A program made the position numbers and the translations under genes. A DNA stretch of 64,000 bases from IMCC45349 sp047219225. GTDB lineage: Bacteria; Bacteroidota; Bacteroidia; Flavobacteriales; Flavobacteriaceae. The stretch is taken from NCBI RefSeq assembly GCF_047219225.1, contig NZ_CP178208.1, positions 2,108,001-2,172,000 of the forward strand. Direction: 5' to 3'. Shown in pieces: positions 43,171-52,870 of this stretch. Each line of letters opens with the position of its first letter. Positions within the stretch are counted from its first letter, which is position 1. The notes beneath the pieces are model-generated. The model worked only from the letters and a program-made list of their open reading frames with translations, was not told the origin of the DNA and made no database searches.

Positions 43171-44363
43171 TGCAACAGTTGTTTAACAACATAAAAGGAG
43201 ATCGTTTAATCTGGGCAATTGCTGCTTTGTTAGCAATATTCTCATTTTTGCCTGTATATAGTGCTGCTAGTAATTTGGCAAATCTAAGTGTGGACGGAAG
43301 TACCTTTAATTATTTTGTTAAACATTTTGTGCATTTGTTCTTAGGTTTTGTAATCATTTATGGTGTGCATCGTGTACCTTATAGGTACTTTAGAGGTTTG
43401 TCAATGGTTATGATTCCTGTGGTTCTAGTATTGCTAATTGTTACTATGCTTCAAGGTAATACTATTGGTGGTGCAAATGCTAGTAGATGGATTAGAGTGC
43501 CATTGGTAGGGTTTACATTTCAACCTTCAACCTTAGCAGCTGTTGTTTTAATGGTTTATGTCGCTAGGTATCTTTCTAAAATAAAAGATAAACAGGTAAC
43601 ATTCAAAGAAACGATTTTGCCTTTGTGGACACCTGTATTTATAGTTTTAGCGCTAATTTTACCAGCTAATTTTTCAACTACTGCTATTATTTTTACAATG
43701 ATTGTAGTGTTGGCGTTTCTTGGAGGTTATCCTATAAAGTATTTAGGAATTATTATTGGTTCGGGATTATTGGTGTTAACGCTTTTTATTTTAACTGCAA
43801 AAGCATTTCCAGACTTGATGCCAAATAGAGTAGATACTTGGACAAGCAGAATTGAAAACTTCTTAAATGGAGAAGATACTGAAGAGGATTATCAAATTGA
43901 AAAAGCAAAAATTGCAATAGCCTCTGGAGGTATACAGGGAGTAGGCCCTGGAAAAAGTATTCAGAAGAATTTCTTACCACAATCATCATCCGATTTTATT
44001 TATGCTATTATCATTGAGGAATATGGTTTAATTGGTGGTTTATTTTTAATGGTAATGTATTTATGGTTGCTCTTTAGAATTGTAATTGTGGCACATAAAG
44101 CAGACACCATTTTTGGAAAATTATTAGTGATTGGTGTTGGCTTGCCAATTGTGTTTCAGGCATTAATAAATATGGCTGTAGCAGTAGAGTTGTTTCCGGT
44201 TACTGGACAAACGTTGCCGCTTATAAGTAGTGGTGGAACATCTATTTGGATGACATGTTTGGCAGTAGGAATTATTCTTAGTGTAAGTGCTAAACGACAA
44301 GAAATTAAGGAACAGGAAGATATAGAAGAAAACCCGCTTGAAATTTTAAGCGAAACAATATAA
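43170..44363 (+). CDS. ftsW: septal peptidoglycan polymerase FtsW
   Basis: A 397-residue SEDS-family glycosyltransferase with about ten hydrophobic helices. Family landmarks are GGANASRWIRVPLVGFTFQP, the catalytic-Asp type loop with SSSDFIYAIIIEEYGLIGG, and the C-terminal PVTGQTLPLISSGGTSIWMT. Position between murD and murG identifies FtsW rather than RodA. One-base overlaps (TAATG) at both ends. Confidence 0.95.
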   Translation: MQQLFNNIKGDRLIWAIAALLAIFSFLPVYSAASNLANLSVDGSTFNYFVKHFVHLFLGFVIIYGVHRVPYRYFRGLSMVMIPVVLVLLIVTMLQGNTIGGANASRWIRVPLVGFTFQPSTLAAVVLMVYVARYLSKIKDKQVTFKETILPLWTPVFIVLALILPANFSTTAIIFTMIVVLAFLGGYPIKYLGIIIGSGLLVLTLFILTAKAFPDLMPNRVDTWTSRIENFLNGEDTEEDYQIEKAKIAIASGGIQGVGPGKSIQKNFLPQSSSDFIYAIIIEEYGLIGGLFLMVMYLWLLFRIVIVAHKADTIFGKLLVIGVGLPIVFQALINMAVAVELFPVTGQTLPLISSGGTSIWMTCLAVGIILSVSAKRQEIKEQEDIEENPLEILSETI

Positions 44364-45457
44364 TGAGTAATTACAAAATCATATTATCAGGAGGAGGTAC
44401 TGGAGGTCATATTTATCCAGCTATCTCAATAGCTAATGAGCTGAAATCGCGTTATCCAGATGCCGAATTTTTGTTTGTTGGCGCTAATGATAAAATGGAA
44501 ATGGAAAAAATACCGCAGGCTGGATATAAAATTGAGGGGCTTTGGATTTCTGGGATTCAGCGTAAGCTTACATTAAAGAATTTGTCTTTCCCATTCAAGC
44601 TAATTAGTAGCTTGTTAAAGTCAAGGCGCATCTTAAAACAATTTAAACCAGATGTGGCAATTGGAACTGGAGGGTTCGCTAGTGGACCTTTATTGCAAAT
44701 GGCAGTTTCAAAAGGTATACCTAGTTTAATACAAGAACAAAATTCGTATCCAGGAATAACAAATAAGTTGCTTTCTAAAAAAGCAAATACAATTTGTGTG
44801 GCTTATGATGGTTTAGAGCGATTTTTTCCTAAAAGCAAAATTGTAAAGACTGGAAACCCAGTTCGTCAAGATTTACTCCATACTGAAGGTAAATCAATTG
44901 AAGGAAAAGACTTTTTTAATTTAAAACATAGTAAAAATATTCTATTGGTTTTAGGAGGTAGTTTAGGAGCAAGAAGGATAAATCAACTAATAGAACAAAA
45001 GTTAGAGTTTTTTCAAACGCAAAACGTACAAGTCCTTTGGCAATGTGGGAAATTGTATTATGATGAATATAAAAAATATGATAAGCTAGAACATGTGCAA
45101 GTACATGCTTTCTTAAATAGAATGGATATGGCTTATGCTGCGGCAGATGTTATTATTTCTAGAGCAGGTGCAAGCTCGGTTTCAGAGTTGTGTATTGTAG
45201 GTAAACCAACAATTTTTATACCGTCACCTAATGTGGCTGAAGATCATCAAACAAAAAATGCAAACGCAATTGTAGAAAAGGGAGGAGCTGTATTGTTGAA
45301 GGAAACTGATTTAGAAATTGATTTTGAAAATAAATTTTCTCAATTGGTGAATAGCAAAGAAAAGCAAGAAGAATTGGCTGGTAATATAAAAGAATTAGCA
45401 TTAGCAAATGCAACAGGTGATATAGTTGATGAAGTAGAAAAATTATTAAAGAAGTAA
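44363..45457 (+). CDS. murG: lipid II synthase MurG
   Basis: MurG, 364 residues, transfers GlcNAc to lipid I at the inner membrane. N-terminal loops SGGGTGGHIYPAISIANEL and GTGGFASGPLLQMAVSKGIP, a central LGGSLGARRINQLIEQ, and the UDP-GlcNAc site SRAGASSVSELCIVGKPTIF. Starts in TAATG with ftsW; the murC GTG follows its stop with no gap. Confidence 0.96.
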   Translation: MSNYKIILSGGGTGGHIYPAISIANELKSRYPDAEFLFVGANDKMEMEKIPQAGYKIEGLWISGIQRKLTLKNLSFPFKLISSLLKSRRILKQFKPDVAIGTGGFASGPLLQMAVSKGIPSLIQEQNSYPGITNKLLSKKANTICVAYDGLERFFPKSKIVKTGNPVRQDLLHTEGKSIEGKDFFNLKHSKNILLVLGGSLGARRINQLIEQKLEFFQTQNVQVLWQCGKLYYDEYKKYDKLEHVQVHAFLNRMDMAYAAADVIISRAGASSVSELCIVGKPTIFIPSPNVAEDHQTKNANAIVEKGGAVLLKETDLEIDFENKFSQLVNSKEKQEELAGNIKELALANATGDIVDEVEKLLKK

Positions 45458-46810
45458 GTGAATTTAGATAACATACATAACGTTTATTTTGTAGGCATAG
45501 GTGGTATTGGTATGAGTGCCTTGGCACGTTATTTTGTGGCTAATGACAAGCAAGTTGCTGGTTATGATAAAACAAAAACTAGAATAACTGATGCACTTGA
45601 GGATTTAGGAGTTATAATACGTTTTAATGATAATGTTGAAGAGATTCAAAAAGGGTTCTTAAATCCTGAAAATACGTTAGTGGTTTATACGCCAGCAATA
45701 CCAGATTCGCATACTGAGTTGAGCTATTTTAGAGCAAAGAATTTTACAGTTGTAAAGCGCTCGGAGGTGTTAGGTTTAATTACCCAAAGTACAGTTTGTT
45801 TGGCTGTAGCAGGAACACATGGTAAAACAACAACAACAAGTATTTTAGGGCATCTTTTAAATGAATGTGGTGTAGAAATGACAGCTTTTTTAGGCGGTAT
45901 TTCCGAAAATTACAACTCAAACTTAATCTTAAGTGGTAATAAGGTGTCAGTTGTTGAAGCAGATGAGTTTGATCGTTCTTTTTTAACCTTATCTCCAGAC
46001 TATGCTTGTATTACTTCAATGGATGCTGATCATTTAGATATTTATGGCGAAAAAGAAGCTTTAGAAACTTCTTTTAGAGATTTTACAAAAAAGATAAAAC
46101 CAAACGGAAAGCTCTTTGTTAAAAAAGGCTTGCCAATTAAAGGTGTAACTTATGCTGTTGACGAAGAAGCAGATTATACAGCATCAGATATAAAAATAGA
46201 AAACGGAAGCTATGTGTTTACATTAAAAACACCTAGTCAAAATATTGAAAACTTAAAATTTGACCTACCTGGTAGACATAATTTGTCGAATGCTTTAATC
46301 GCACTGGCAATGGCTATAGAATATGGTTGCGCTCCTTATAGCCTTGCCAGAGCTTTAGCATCTTATAAAGGTGTAAAACGAAGGTTTACCTATCAAATTA
46401 AAAGTGAAAATTTAGTATTTATTGATGATTATGCACATCATCCAGAAGAAATTAACGCGGTACATCAAGCGGTAAGGGAGATGTATCCAGGTAAAAAAGT
46501 ATTGGTGGTGTTTCAACCTCACTTATTTACTAGAACAAGGGATTTTATTAATGAGTTTGCAGATAGTTTATCACAATTTGATGCAGTAAGATTGCTTGAA
46601 ATTTATCCCGCTAGAGAGTTGCCGATTTCTGGTGTGAATTCGCAATGGTTATTGGATAAAATAGATAATAAAAATAAAGCATTAATTGCTAAAAATGATA
46701 TAGTTGCAGAAATAGAAAAAGAAGGATTTCCTGTTGTGATGACCTTAGGAGCTGGAGATATTGGTGCAGAAGTGGAATCTATAAAAAAAAAGTTAAGCGT
46801 TGCGAGTTAA
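45458..46810 (+). CDS. murC: UDP-MurNAc:L-alanine ligase MurC
   Basis: MurC, 450 residues, adds L-alanine to UDP-MurNAc. N-terminal VGIGGIGMSALARYF, ATP motif AVAGTHGKTTTTSILGHLL (about residues 113-131), EADEFDRSFLTLSPDYACIT and the C-terminal IDDYAHHPEEINAV with VFQPHLFTRTRDF. Start is GTG at 45458, immediately after the murG stop; no better ATG exists. No ddl or murB gene follows, unlike many proteobacterial clusters. Confidence 0.96.
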   Translation: MNLDNIHNVYFVGIGGIGMSALARYFVANDKQVAGYDKTKTRITDALEDLGVIIRFNDNVEEIQKGFLNPENTLVVYTPAIPDSHTELSYFRAKNFTVVKRSEVLGLITQSTVCLAVAGTHGKTTTTSILGHLLNECGVEMTAFLGGISENYNSNLILSGNKVSVVEADEFDRSFLTLSPDYACITSMDADHLDIYGEKEALETSFRDFTKKIKPNGKLFVKKGLPIKGVTYAVDEEADYTASDIKIENGSYVFTLKTPSQNIENLKFDLPGRHNLSNALIALAMAIEYGCAPYSLARALASYKGVKRRFTYQIKSENLVFIDDYAHHPEEINAVHQAVREMYPGKKVLVVFQPHLFTRTRDFINEFADSLSQFDAVRLLEIYPARELPISGVNSQWLLDKIDNKNKALIAKNDIVAEIEKEGFPVVMTLGAGDIGAEVESIKKKLSVAS

Positions 46811-47519
46811 TTGGAACTACATAAAAGCCTTGTTGTTACTAGTTTTAGTAGTGTTTTTGTATGCGTTTTCTTCACAAAGAAACGGTACAAGACAAGTAGC
46901 TGATCCTTCAGTTAACTTTTTAGGGGATGAAAACCTATATATCACGCATGAAACGGTTAATAAATTGTTAATACAAAATAGCAATGAGGCTACGAATGTG
47001 CGCAAAGATATTTTAGATTTGAATGGCTTAGAATCTGCCCTAAAATCTAATGCCATGATAAAAACAGCAGAAGTGTATCTTACTGTGAATGGTGAGGTTA
47101 GGGCTGATGTTGTGCAACGAAAGCCAATAGCAAGAGTAAACACAAATGCATCCTACTATGTAGATGATGAAGGTTTATTTATGCCTTTGTCTTTAAATCA
47201 TTCAGCTCGTGTGCCATTGGTTAGAGGTTTTGTTGTTAAAAATGAGCTTGAAAATGTTTATAAAATAGCAAGTAAAATTTATAACGATGCGTTTTTAAAA
47301 AAGCATGTAGTTGAGATATATCAACATGAAGATCAAACAATAACACTAAAACTAAGAGTTTTAGATTTTCAAGTGTACTTAGGAGACCTAAGTCATTTAG
47401 ATAAAAAAATAAACAACCTAAAAGCCTTTTATCAAAAAGCAAAAAAAGATAAAGCGCTTAATGATTATAGTAAAGTGAATTTGCAATTTGAAAATCAGGT
47501 TGTATGCACTAAAAAGTAA
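46800..47519 (+). CDS. ftsQ: cell division protein FtsQ
   Basis: A 239-residue bitopic protein: a short cytoplasmic end, one transmembrane helix (YIKALLLLVLVVFLYAFSSQ) and an extracytoplasmic part with a POTRA-like segment and the FtsQ pattern around AEVYLTVNGEVRADVVQRKP with YVDDEGLFMPL. It starts with TTG at 46800, 11 bp inside murC. FtsQ links FtsL/FtsB with other divisome parts. Confidence 0.9.
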   Translation: MRVNWNYIKALLLLVLVVFLYAFSSQRNGTRQVADPSVNFLGDENLYITHETVNKLLIQNSNEATNVRKDILDLNGLESALKSNAMIKTAEVYLTVNGEVRADVVQRKPIARVNTNASYYVDDEGLFMPLSLNHSARVPLVRGFVVKNELENVYKIASKIYNDAFLKKHVVEIYQHEDQTITLKLRVLDFQVYLGDLSHLDKKINNLKAFYQKAKKDKALNDYSKVNLQFENQVVCTKK

Positions 47520-47522
47520 ATT

Positions 47523-48860
47523 ATGGAGACTAATAATATTTCAGTTGGCTTAGATATAGGAACCACAAAAATTGTGGCTATGGTTGGTCGTAAAAATGAT
47601 TACGGAAAGCTAGAAATCCTTGGTATTGGAAAATCTAAGAGTTTAGGAGTGCATAGAGGTGTAGTAAATAATATTACGCAAACAATTCAGTCTATTCAAC
47701 AAGCTGTTCAGGAAGCCGAAGCTGCTTCAGGTTATAAAATTGAAGAAGTTACGGTTGGAATTGCTGGACAACATATTAGAAGTCTACAGCATAGCGATTA
47801 TATAACTAGAGCAAATTCTGAATTGGTTATCGATGAAGATGATATCGATAGGTTAATTAATCAAGTGCATAAGTTAGTTATGCTTCCAGGAGAAGAAATT
47901 ATACATGTATTACCTCAAGAATACAAAGTAGATGGACAAGCAGAGGTAAAGGAACCTGTTGGAATGTATGGTGGACGATTAGAAGCTAACTTTCATGTTG
48001 TTGTTGGACAAGTGTCTTCTATTAGAAATATTGGAAGATGTGTTAAAAGTGCTGGCTTAGGATTGGAAGGTATAACCTTAGAGCCATTAGCATCTGCTAA
48101 TGCAGTATTGAGTCAAGAGGAAAAAGAAGCAGGAGTAGCTTTAATTGATATTGGAGGTGGAACAACAGATTTAGCTGTGTTTAAAGATGGAATTATTCGT
48201 CATACGGCAGTAATTCCTTTTGGAGGAAATGTAATCACAGAAGATATAAAAGAGGGTTGTTCAATTATTGAAAAGCAAGCCGAATTATTAAAAATAAAGT
48301 TTGGTTCTGCGTGGCCAGGTGAAAATAAGGATAACGAAATAGTATCAATTCCTGGATTAAGAGGAAGAGAACCTAAAGAAATTACACTTAAAAACCTATC
48401 TAAAATAATTCATGCGCGAGTTGTAGAAATTATTGAACAGGTGTATGTGGAAATAAAAAACTACGGACACGACGAGCAAAAGAAAAAACTAATTGGTGGT
48501 ATAGTTTTAACAGGTGGTGGTAGCCAATTAAAACATTTAAAACAGTTAGTAGAATATATCACAGGAATGGATACCAGAATAGGATATCCTAATGAGCATT
48601 TAGCTGGTGATAGTGATGATGATGTAACAAGTCCATTATTTGCTACAGCAGTAGGGTTGGTAATGGATGGGTTAAAGCGTCAAGACAAAAAACGTGTTGA
48701 AGCTGTTGAAGAAGAAGTAGTTGAAGAACAGGTTGTAGAAGAGGATGAGACAACTATAAGTGAAGCTCAAGAAGTAGAGCAACAACCAAGAAAAGAAAGA
48801 AAATCATTTTTAGATAAGCTAACAGAACGAGTAAAAGATTTTTTAGATAATGCAGAATAA
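47523..48860 (+). CDS. ftsA: cell division protein FtsA
   Basis: FtsA, 445 residues, an actin-like ATPase that tethers FtsZ to the membrane. Phosphate 1 motif GLDIGTTKIVAMVG, phosphate 2 LIDIGGGTTDLAVF and the adenosine motif GGIVLTGGGSQLKHL are present. After an acidic Glu/Val-rich linker (about residues 395-425) is the amphipathic membrane-targeting helix SFLDKLTERVKDFLDN at the C-terminus. ATG 3 bp after ftsQ. Confidence 0.96.
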   Translation: METNNISVGLDIGTTKIVAMVGRKNDYGKLEILGIGKSKSLGVHRGVVNNITQTIQSIQQAVQEAEAASGYKIEEVTVGIAGQHIRSLQHSDYITRANSELVIDEDDIDRLINQVHKLVMLPGEEIIHVLPQEYKVDGQAEVKEPVGMYGGRLEANFHVVVGQVSSIRNIGRCVKSAGLGLEGITLEPLASANAVLSQEEKEAGVALIDIGGGTTDLAVFKDGIIRHTAVIPFGGNVITEDIKEGCSIIEKQAELLKIKFGSAWPGENKDNEIVSIPGLRGREPKEITLKNLSKIIHARVVEIIEQVYVEIKNYGHDEQKKKLIGGIVLTGGGSQLKHLKQLVEYITGMDTRIGYPNEHLAGDSDDDVTSPLFATAVGLVMDGLKRQDKKRVEAVEEEVVEEQVVEEDETTISEAQEVEQQPRKERKSFLDKLTERVKDFLDNAE

Positions 48861-48952
48861 AAATTCTAGTATTTATTGTAAATAGATTAATAGACCATTG
48901 AATAAAACTAACAGGTTTTATAAAGAAAAATTAAACCAGTAAAACTAATTAT

Positions 48953-50863
48953 ATGAGTAACAGCAACGATTTTGGTATTACATTCGATTTACCAAAAAAC
49001 AAATCTAACGTCATCAAGGTGATTGGTGTAGGAGGAGGAGGTAGCAACGCAATAAACCACATGTTCCAACAAGGAATTAAAGGCGTTGACTTTGTAATTT
49101 GTAACACAGACTCTCAGGCATTAAATAATAGTGGAGTGCCAAATAAAATCCAATTAGGGGTTAACCTTACTGAAGGGTTAGGTGCAGGTGCTAATCCAGA
49201 TATTGGAGAACAAGCTGCAGTAGAAAGTTTAGAAGACATTCGTACTATGCTAGATACAAATACCAAAATGGTATTTATAACTGCTGGAATGGGTGGTGGA
49301 ACAGGAACTGGAGCAGCTCCTATTATAGCTAAAATGGCTAAAGAGCTTGATATTCTTACGGTAGGTATTGTAACAATGCCTTTTCAGTTTGAAGGAAAAA
49401 TAAGAAACGCACAAGCGCAAAAAGGAATTGAAAAATTGCGTTCTGTTGTAGATTCTTTAGTTGTTATTAATAATAACAAGTTACGTGAGGTTTATGGTAA
49501 CTTAGGTTTTAAAGCTGGTTTCTCAAAGGCAGATGAAGTATTATCTACTGCAGCTCGTGGTATTGCAGAAGTAATTACACATCACTATACACAAAACATC
49601 GATTTACGTGATGCTAAAACAGTATTAAGTAATAGTGGTACAGCTATTATGGGGTCGTCTATAGCTTCTGGTCAAAACAGAGCTCAAGATGCTATTATGA
49701 AAGCTTTAGATTCACCGCTGCTTAACGATAATAAAATTACAGGAGCTAAAAACGTATTGTTGCTGATCGTTTCTGGTTCACAAGAAATCACTATAGATGA
49801 AATTGGAGAAATCAATGATCATATTCAATCACAAGCTGGTTATGGAGCGAATATTATCATGGGTGTTGGTGAAGATGAAGCACTTGATGAGGCTATTGCA
49901 GTAACGATTATAGCAACGGGTTTTAATGTAGATCAACAAAATGATATTACTAATACAGAAGCTAAAAAAGTAGTGCATGCTTTAGAAGATGAGCAAATAA
50001 TGGAGCAGGATTTATCTGATAAAGATCCAGCTATCATTACGCCTGATATTATTCTTGAACAGAAGGAGGAAAAAATTGTACATACATTAGAAGAAGAGGT
50101 TGAAGAGACAACGCAATTACCGCAAATGGATTTAATTCCAACAACAGATGTTATTAAAGATATTAATGTTGTTTACGATGAAGTGCTTCTAAATGTTACA
50201 GAAGAAGATTTCATTATTAATGAAGTAGAGCCAACCAATACAAAAGCTGTTGAAGATGTAGTTGAAGAGCAAACTGTATTGTCATTTGATTTGCCTTTAA
50301 CAACAACACCTGAGCCTAAAATTGAAGAGCCAGAAGAAGTAGAAAAGGTAATATTCTCTTTAGATGATGATATAAAAGATGTTCAAGTAAATGACTATGT
50401 AGAGTTAATCACTGTTACTGAGGCTAATGAAGAAGGAGAAACGAGATACACTTTAGATGACCATATTATATTAGAGCAAACTAATGAAAAGTATGTAGCT
50501 AAAAAAGATACTCAAGTTCAAGTTGAAGAAGATATTGTTTTTGAAAAGAAAATTGTTGAAGAACATGTAGCTGAAGAAAAAGTTGTAGAAGAGTTAGATC
50601 CAATGAATAGTCCAATTTCAGACTTATTAAAAGAAAGAGCTGATGAAAGACGACGTAAAATGAAGGATTTTAATTATAAATTCAACAACTCAAAAATTGA
50701 TGATATAGAAAAGGAACCAGCATATAAAAGACAAGGAGTTAACCTTGACGATGTGCAACATTCCTCAGAGAATAATGCGTCACGAATGTCTATTGGTTTA
50801 GATGATAATGACGATATCCAATTGCGAAGTAATAATTCATTTTTACACGATAATGTAGATTAA
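48953..50863 (+). CDS. ftsZ: cell division protein FtsZ, long-linker form
   Basis: FtsZ, 636 residues against about 380 in E. coli. The GTPase domain (about residues 15-325) has GVGGGGSNAINHM, the tubulin signature GMGGGTGTGAAPII and the T7 region with NNNKLREVYGN. From about residue 335 to 570 there is a long acidic linker rich in Glu, Val and Thr. The C-terminal region PAYKRQGVNLDDVQ ... SNNSFLHDNVD carries the likely FtsA-binding peptide. It is the last gene of the cluster, closed by a strong terminator. Confidence 0.96.
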   Translation: MSNSNDFGITFDLPKNKSNVIKVIGVGGGGSNAINHMFQQGIKGVDFVICNTDSQALNNSGVPNKIQLGVNLTEGLGAGANPDIGEQAAVESLEDIRTMLDTNTKMVFITAGMGGGTGTGAAPIIAKMAKELDILTVGIVTMPFQFEGKIRNAQAQKGIEKLRSVVDSLVVINNNKLREVYGNLGFKAGFSKADEVLSTAARGIAEVITHHYTQNIDLRDAKTVLSNSGTAIMGSSIASGQNRAQDAIMKALDSPLLNDNKITGAKNVLLLIVSGSQEITIDEIGEINDHIQSQAGYGANIIMGVGEDEALDEAIAVTIIATGFNVDQQNDITNTEAKKVVHALEDEQIMEQDLSDKDPAIITPDIILEQKEEKIVHTLEEEVEETTQLPQMDLIPTTDVIKDINVVYDEVLLNVTEEDFIINEVEPTNTKAVEDVVEEQTVLSFDLPLTTTPEPKIEEPEEVEKVIFSLDDDIKDVQVNDYVELITVTEANEEGETRYTLDDHIILEQTNEKYVAKKDTQVQVEEDIVFEKKIVEEHVAEEKVVEELDPMNSPISDLLKERADERRRKMKDFNYKFNNSKIDDIEKEPAYKRQGVNLDDVQHSSENNASRMSIGLDDNDDIQLRSNNSFLHDNVD

Positions 50864-50899
50864 TAGCAAGTCAACTTTTTAGTGTCGAAACTTCGTTAT

Positions 50900-50937
50900 A
50901 ACCCGAAAATATACCCTCATATTTTCGGGTTTTCTTT
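50900..50937 (+). terminator. ftsZ / dcw cluster terminator
   Basis: A perfect 13-bp stem (AACCCGAAAATAT at 50900-50912 with complement at 50919-50931), a 6-nt loop, and TTTCTTTT after it. It lies 36 bp after the ftsZ stop and 31 bp before the yqeY start. Confidence 0.9.
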
Positions 50938-50940
50938 TCG

Positions 50941-50948
50941 TATCTTCG
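50941..50948 (+). promoter_or_regulatory. candidate yqeY -7 box
   Basis: TATCTTCG, one mismatch from TAnnTTTG, right after the dcw terminator and 20 bp before the ATG at 50969. It supports the downstream start for yqeY. Confidence 0.45.
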
Positions 50949-50968
50949 TACCAACAAAATTTTATACA

Positions 50969-51418
50969 ATGAGTTTACAAAAAGATATAATGACTGCTAT
51001 GAAAGCAGCTATGAAATCTAAAGATCAAGTGGCATTAACAGCCTTAAGAGCTGTGAAATCAGCAATTTTATTAGCGCAAACCGAATCTGGAGCTAAAGCT
51101 GAATTAACTGAAGAACAAGAATTAAAAATACTTCAAAAGTTGGTAAAGCAACGTAAGGATAGTGCTGCTATTTTTGAAGAACAAGATAGAAAAGACTTGG
51201 CTGAGCCAGAATTAGCTGAAGCTGAAGTGATAGGTCAATTTCTACCAGAAGCATTAAGTGAGGAAGAAATAGAAAAGGTAGTTGTAATGACTATAGAAAG
51301 TGTTGGAGCTTCGGGAATGAAAGATATGGGACGTGTTATGGGATTAGTGAGTAAAGAGCTTACTGGAAAAGCAGATGGGAAAACCATTTCTACTATTGTA
51401 AGAGCAAAACTAGCTTAA
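50969..51418 (+). CDS. GatB/YqeY domain protein
   Basis: A 149-residue protein of the YqeY family, similar to the tail domain of GatB. It opens MSLQKDIMTAMKAAMKSKDQ and contains the family pattern LRAVKSAILLAQTESGA, LKILQKLVKQRKDSA, MKDMGRVMGLVSKEL. The open frame goes back to 50882, but that stretch contains the ftsZ terminator hairpin and a promoter box, so the ATG at 50969 is chosen. The family may act in tRNA-dependent amidation, but its role when stand-alone is unclear. Confidence 0.92.
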   Translation: MSLQKDIMTAMKAAMKSKDQVALTALRAVKSAILLAQTESGAKAELTEEQELKILQKLVKQRKDSAAIFEEQDRKDLAEPELAEAEVIGQFLPEALSEEEIEKVVVMTIESVGASGMKDMGRVMGLVSKELTGKADGKTISTIVRAKLA

Positions 51419-51441
51419 TATCAAGTCTGTTAATAATAATT

Positions 51442-51473
51442 AAAAGAGCAAGCTTAATAGCTTGCTTTTTTTA
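51442..51473 (+). terminator. yqeY terminator
   Basis: Stem AGCAAGCT (51447-51454) with AGCTTGCT (51459-51466), a 4-nt loop TAAT, extended by AAAAG/CTTTT pairing and followed by a T run. Confidence 0.85.
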
Positions 51474-51483
51474 TATTTATAAA

Positions 51484-52350
51484 ATGATATTGATGCTCCA
51501 AGATATACCAGAAGAAACAGTAATGAACCCAATATTACGTTTATTTTTTCTTTTTCTTTTTTTTGGAGGAATGGCAGCTGTGGTATTAAGTAGATTTTAT
51601 GTGTTTTTTGAACAAGTATATGCTTCAAAATATAAAAAGCCTTTTTTTTTGCACAAAAAAATAACCTATAGGCAATTATCTAAACTTGAGTTAGCTGTAC
51701 TAGAATCACAATTTTCGTTTTATAATAAGTTAACTGCTAAAGAAAAAAAGCGTTTTCAGCATAGAGTAAGTGTGTTTATTAATAATAAACAATTTGTAGG
51801 TAGGCAAGACTTAGAGTTAACAACCGATATGTACGTGCTTATTTCAGCAACAGCAGTGATGCTTACTTTTGGTTTTAGAAAATACTTAATAGATTTAATA
51901 GATGTTATAATTGTTTACCCTGAAGCGTTTTATTCAACTACTAACGAAACACATCATAAAGGTGAATTTAATCCAAAATTAAAGTCGCTGGTAATATCAT
52001 GGCAACATTTTAAAGAAGGTTATGATATTGAAAATGACAACTTAAATCTTGGTGTTCATGAGTTTGCTCATGCGATCCATTTAAGTAGTTTTAATAATGA
52101 AGATATTAGTGCAATTATATTTAATGAATCTTTTCAAGAGTTAACCAGTTATTTGTCTAAAAATGAATCGTTGCGTTTAAGGCTTATTGAATCAAAATAT
52201 TTTAGAGAATATGCCTATACAAATCAGTACGAGTTTATTGCTGTAATTATTGAAAATTTTATTGAAACACCTAAGCAATTTAAAGCTCAATTTCCACAGT
52301 TATATCTTAAAACAAAACAGATGCTTAATTTTAATTTTGCAGGATATTAG
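51484..52350 (+). CDS. MtfA-like zinc-dependent peptidase (M90 type)
   Basis: A 288-residue protein with one N-terminal hydrophobic helix (LRLFFLFLFFGGMAAVVLSR) and then an MtfA/M90-like domain. The zinc motif HEFAH is in LGVHEFAHAIHLSSF (about residues 188-202); the third ligand Glu is probably in YTNQYEFIAVIIENF. E. coli MtfA (YeeI) acts on the glucose regulator Mlc; that partner is not expected here, so substrate is unknown. The membrane anchor differs from the soluble E. coli protein. Confidence 0.85.
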   Translation: MILMLQDIPEETVMNPILRLFFLFLFFGGMAAVVLSRFYVFFEQVYASKYKKPFFLHKKITYRQLSKLELAVLESQFSFYNKLTAKEKKRFQHRVSVFINNKQFVGRQDLELTTDMYVLISATAVMLTFGFRKYLIDLIDVIIVYPEAFYSTTNETHHKGEFNPKLKSLVISWQHFKEGYDIENDNLNLGVHEFAHAIHLSSFNNEDISAIIFNESFQELTSYLSKNESLRLRLIESKYFREYAYTNQYEFIAVIIENFIETPKQFKAQFPQLYLKTKQMLNFNFAGY

Positions 52351-52437
52351 TGTAGATATTAAGGTTACATGACTTTTATCATAATTTATGATAGTGTTCT
52401 TTACTATTTTTAATAAAGAATTTTAAAGCAAGTAAAG

Positions 52438-52857
52438 ATGAAAGCTCATACACCAATTTCCGAAATAATGACTCGAGAGGTAATTACTTTGTCTAAGTCT
52501 GATAGTCTTGAGCATGCCGAACATTTATTCAAATCAAAAAATATTAGACATATTCCTGTTGTTGAAAATCAACAAATAATAGGAATGTTAAGTTATACAG
52601 ATTTATTACGAATAAGTTTTGCTGATGCAGTAGACGAAGACGAACATTCAGTAGATACCATAGTTTATAATATGTTTACCATAGAGCAAGTTATGGCTAA
52701 AAACTTAGTTAGTGCACCTTCTTCAGCTTCTATTAAACAGGTGGCAGAAGTATTAACAAAAAGAGAATTTCATGCTATTCCAGTAGTTGATGATAATAAA
52801 TTAGTTGGAATAGTTACGACAACTGATTTGATAAATTATTTATTGGATCAATTTTAG
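52438..52857 (+). CDS. tandem CBS domain protein
   Basis: A 139-residue protein made only of two CBS domains: ISEIMTREVITLSKSDSLEH ... IPVVENQQIIGMLSYTDLLR (about residues 7-60) and IEQVMAKNLVSAPSSASIKQ ... IPVVDDNKLVGIVTTTDLIN (about 80-133). Such pairs bind adenosine nucleotides and regulate partner proteins; the partner is not evident. Followed by a bidirectional terminator. Confidence 0.92.
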   Translation: MKAHTPISEIMTREVITLSKSDSLEHAEHLFKSKNIRHIPVVENQQIIGMLSYTDLLRISFADAVDEDEHSVDTIVYNMFTIEQVMAKNLVSAPSSASIKQVAEVLTKREFHAIPVVDDNKLVGIVTTTDLINYLLDQF

Positions 52858-52870
52858 TAAGTAGTGTTTG

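Noticed and set aside
50882..50968. Upstream extension of the YqeY protein
   Set aside because: It spans the ftsZ terminator hairpin and a promoter-like box; the ATG at 50969 begins the family sequence.
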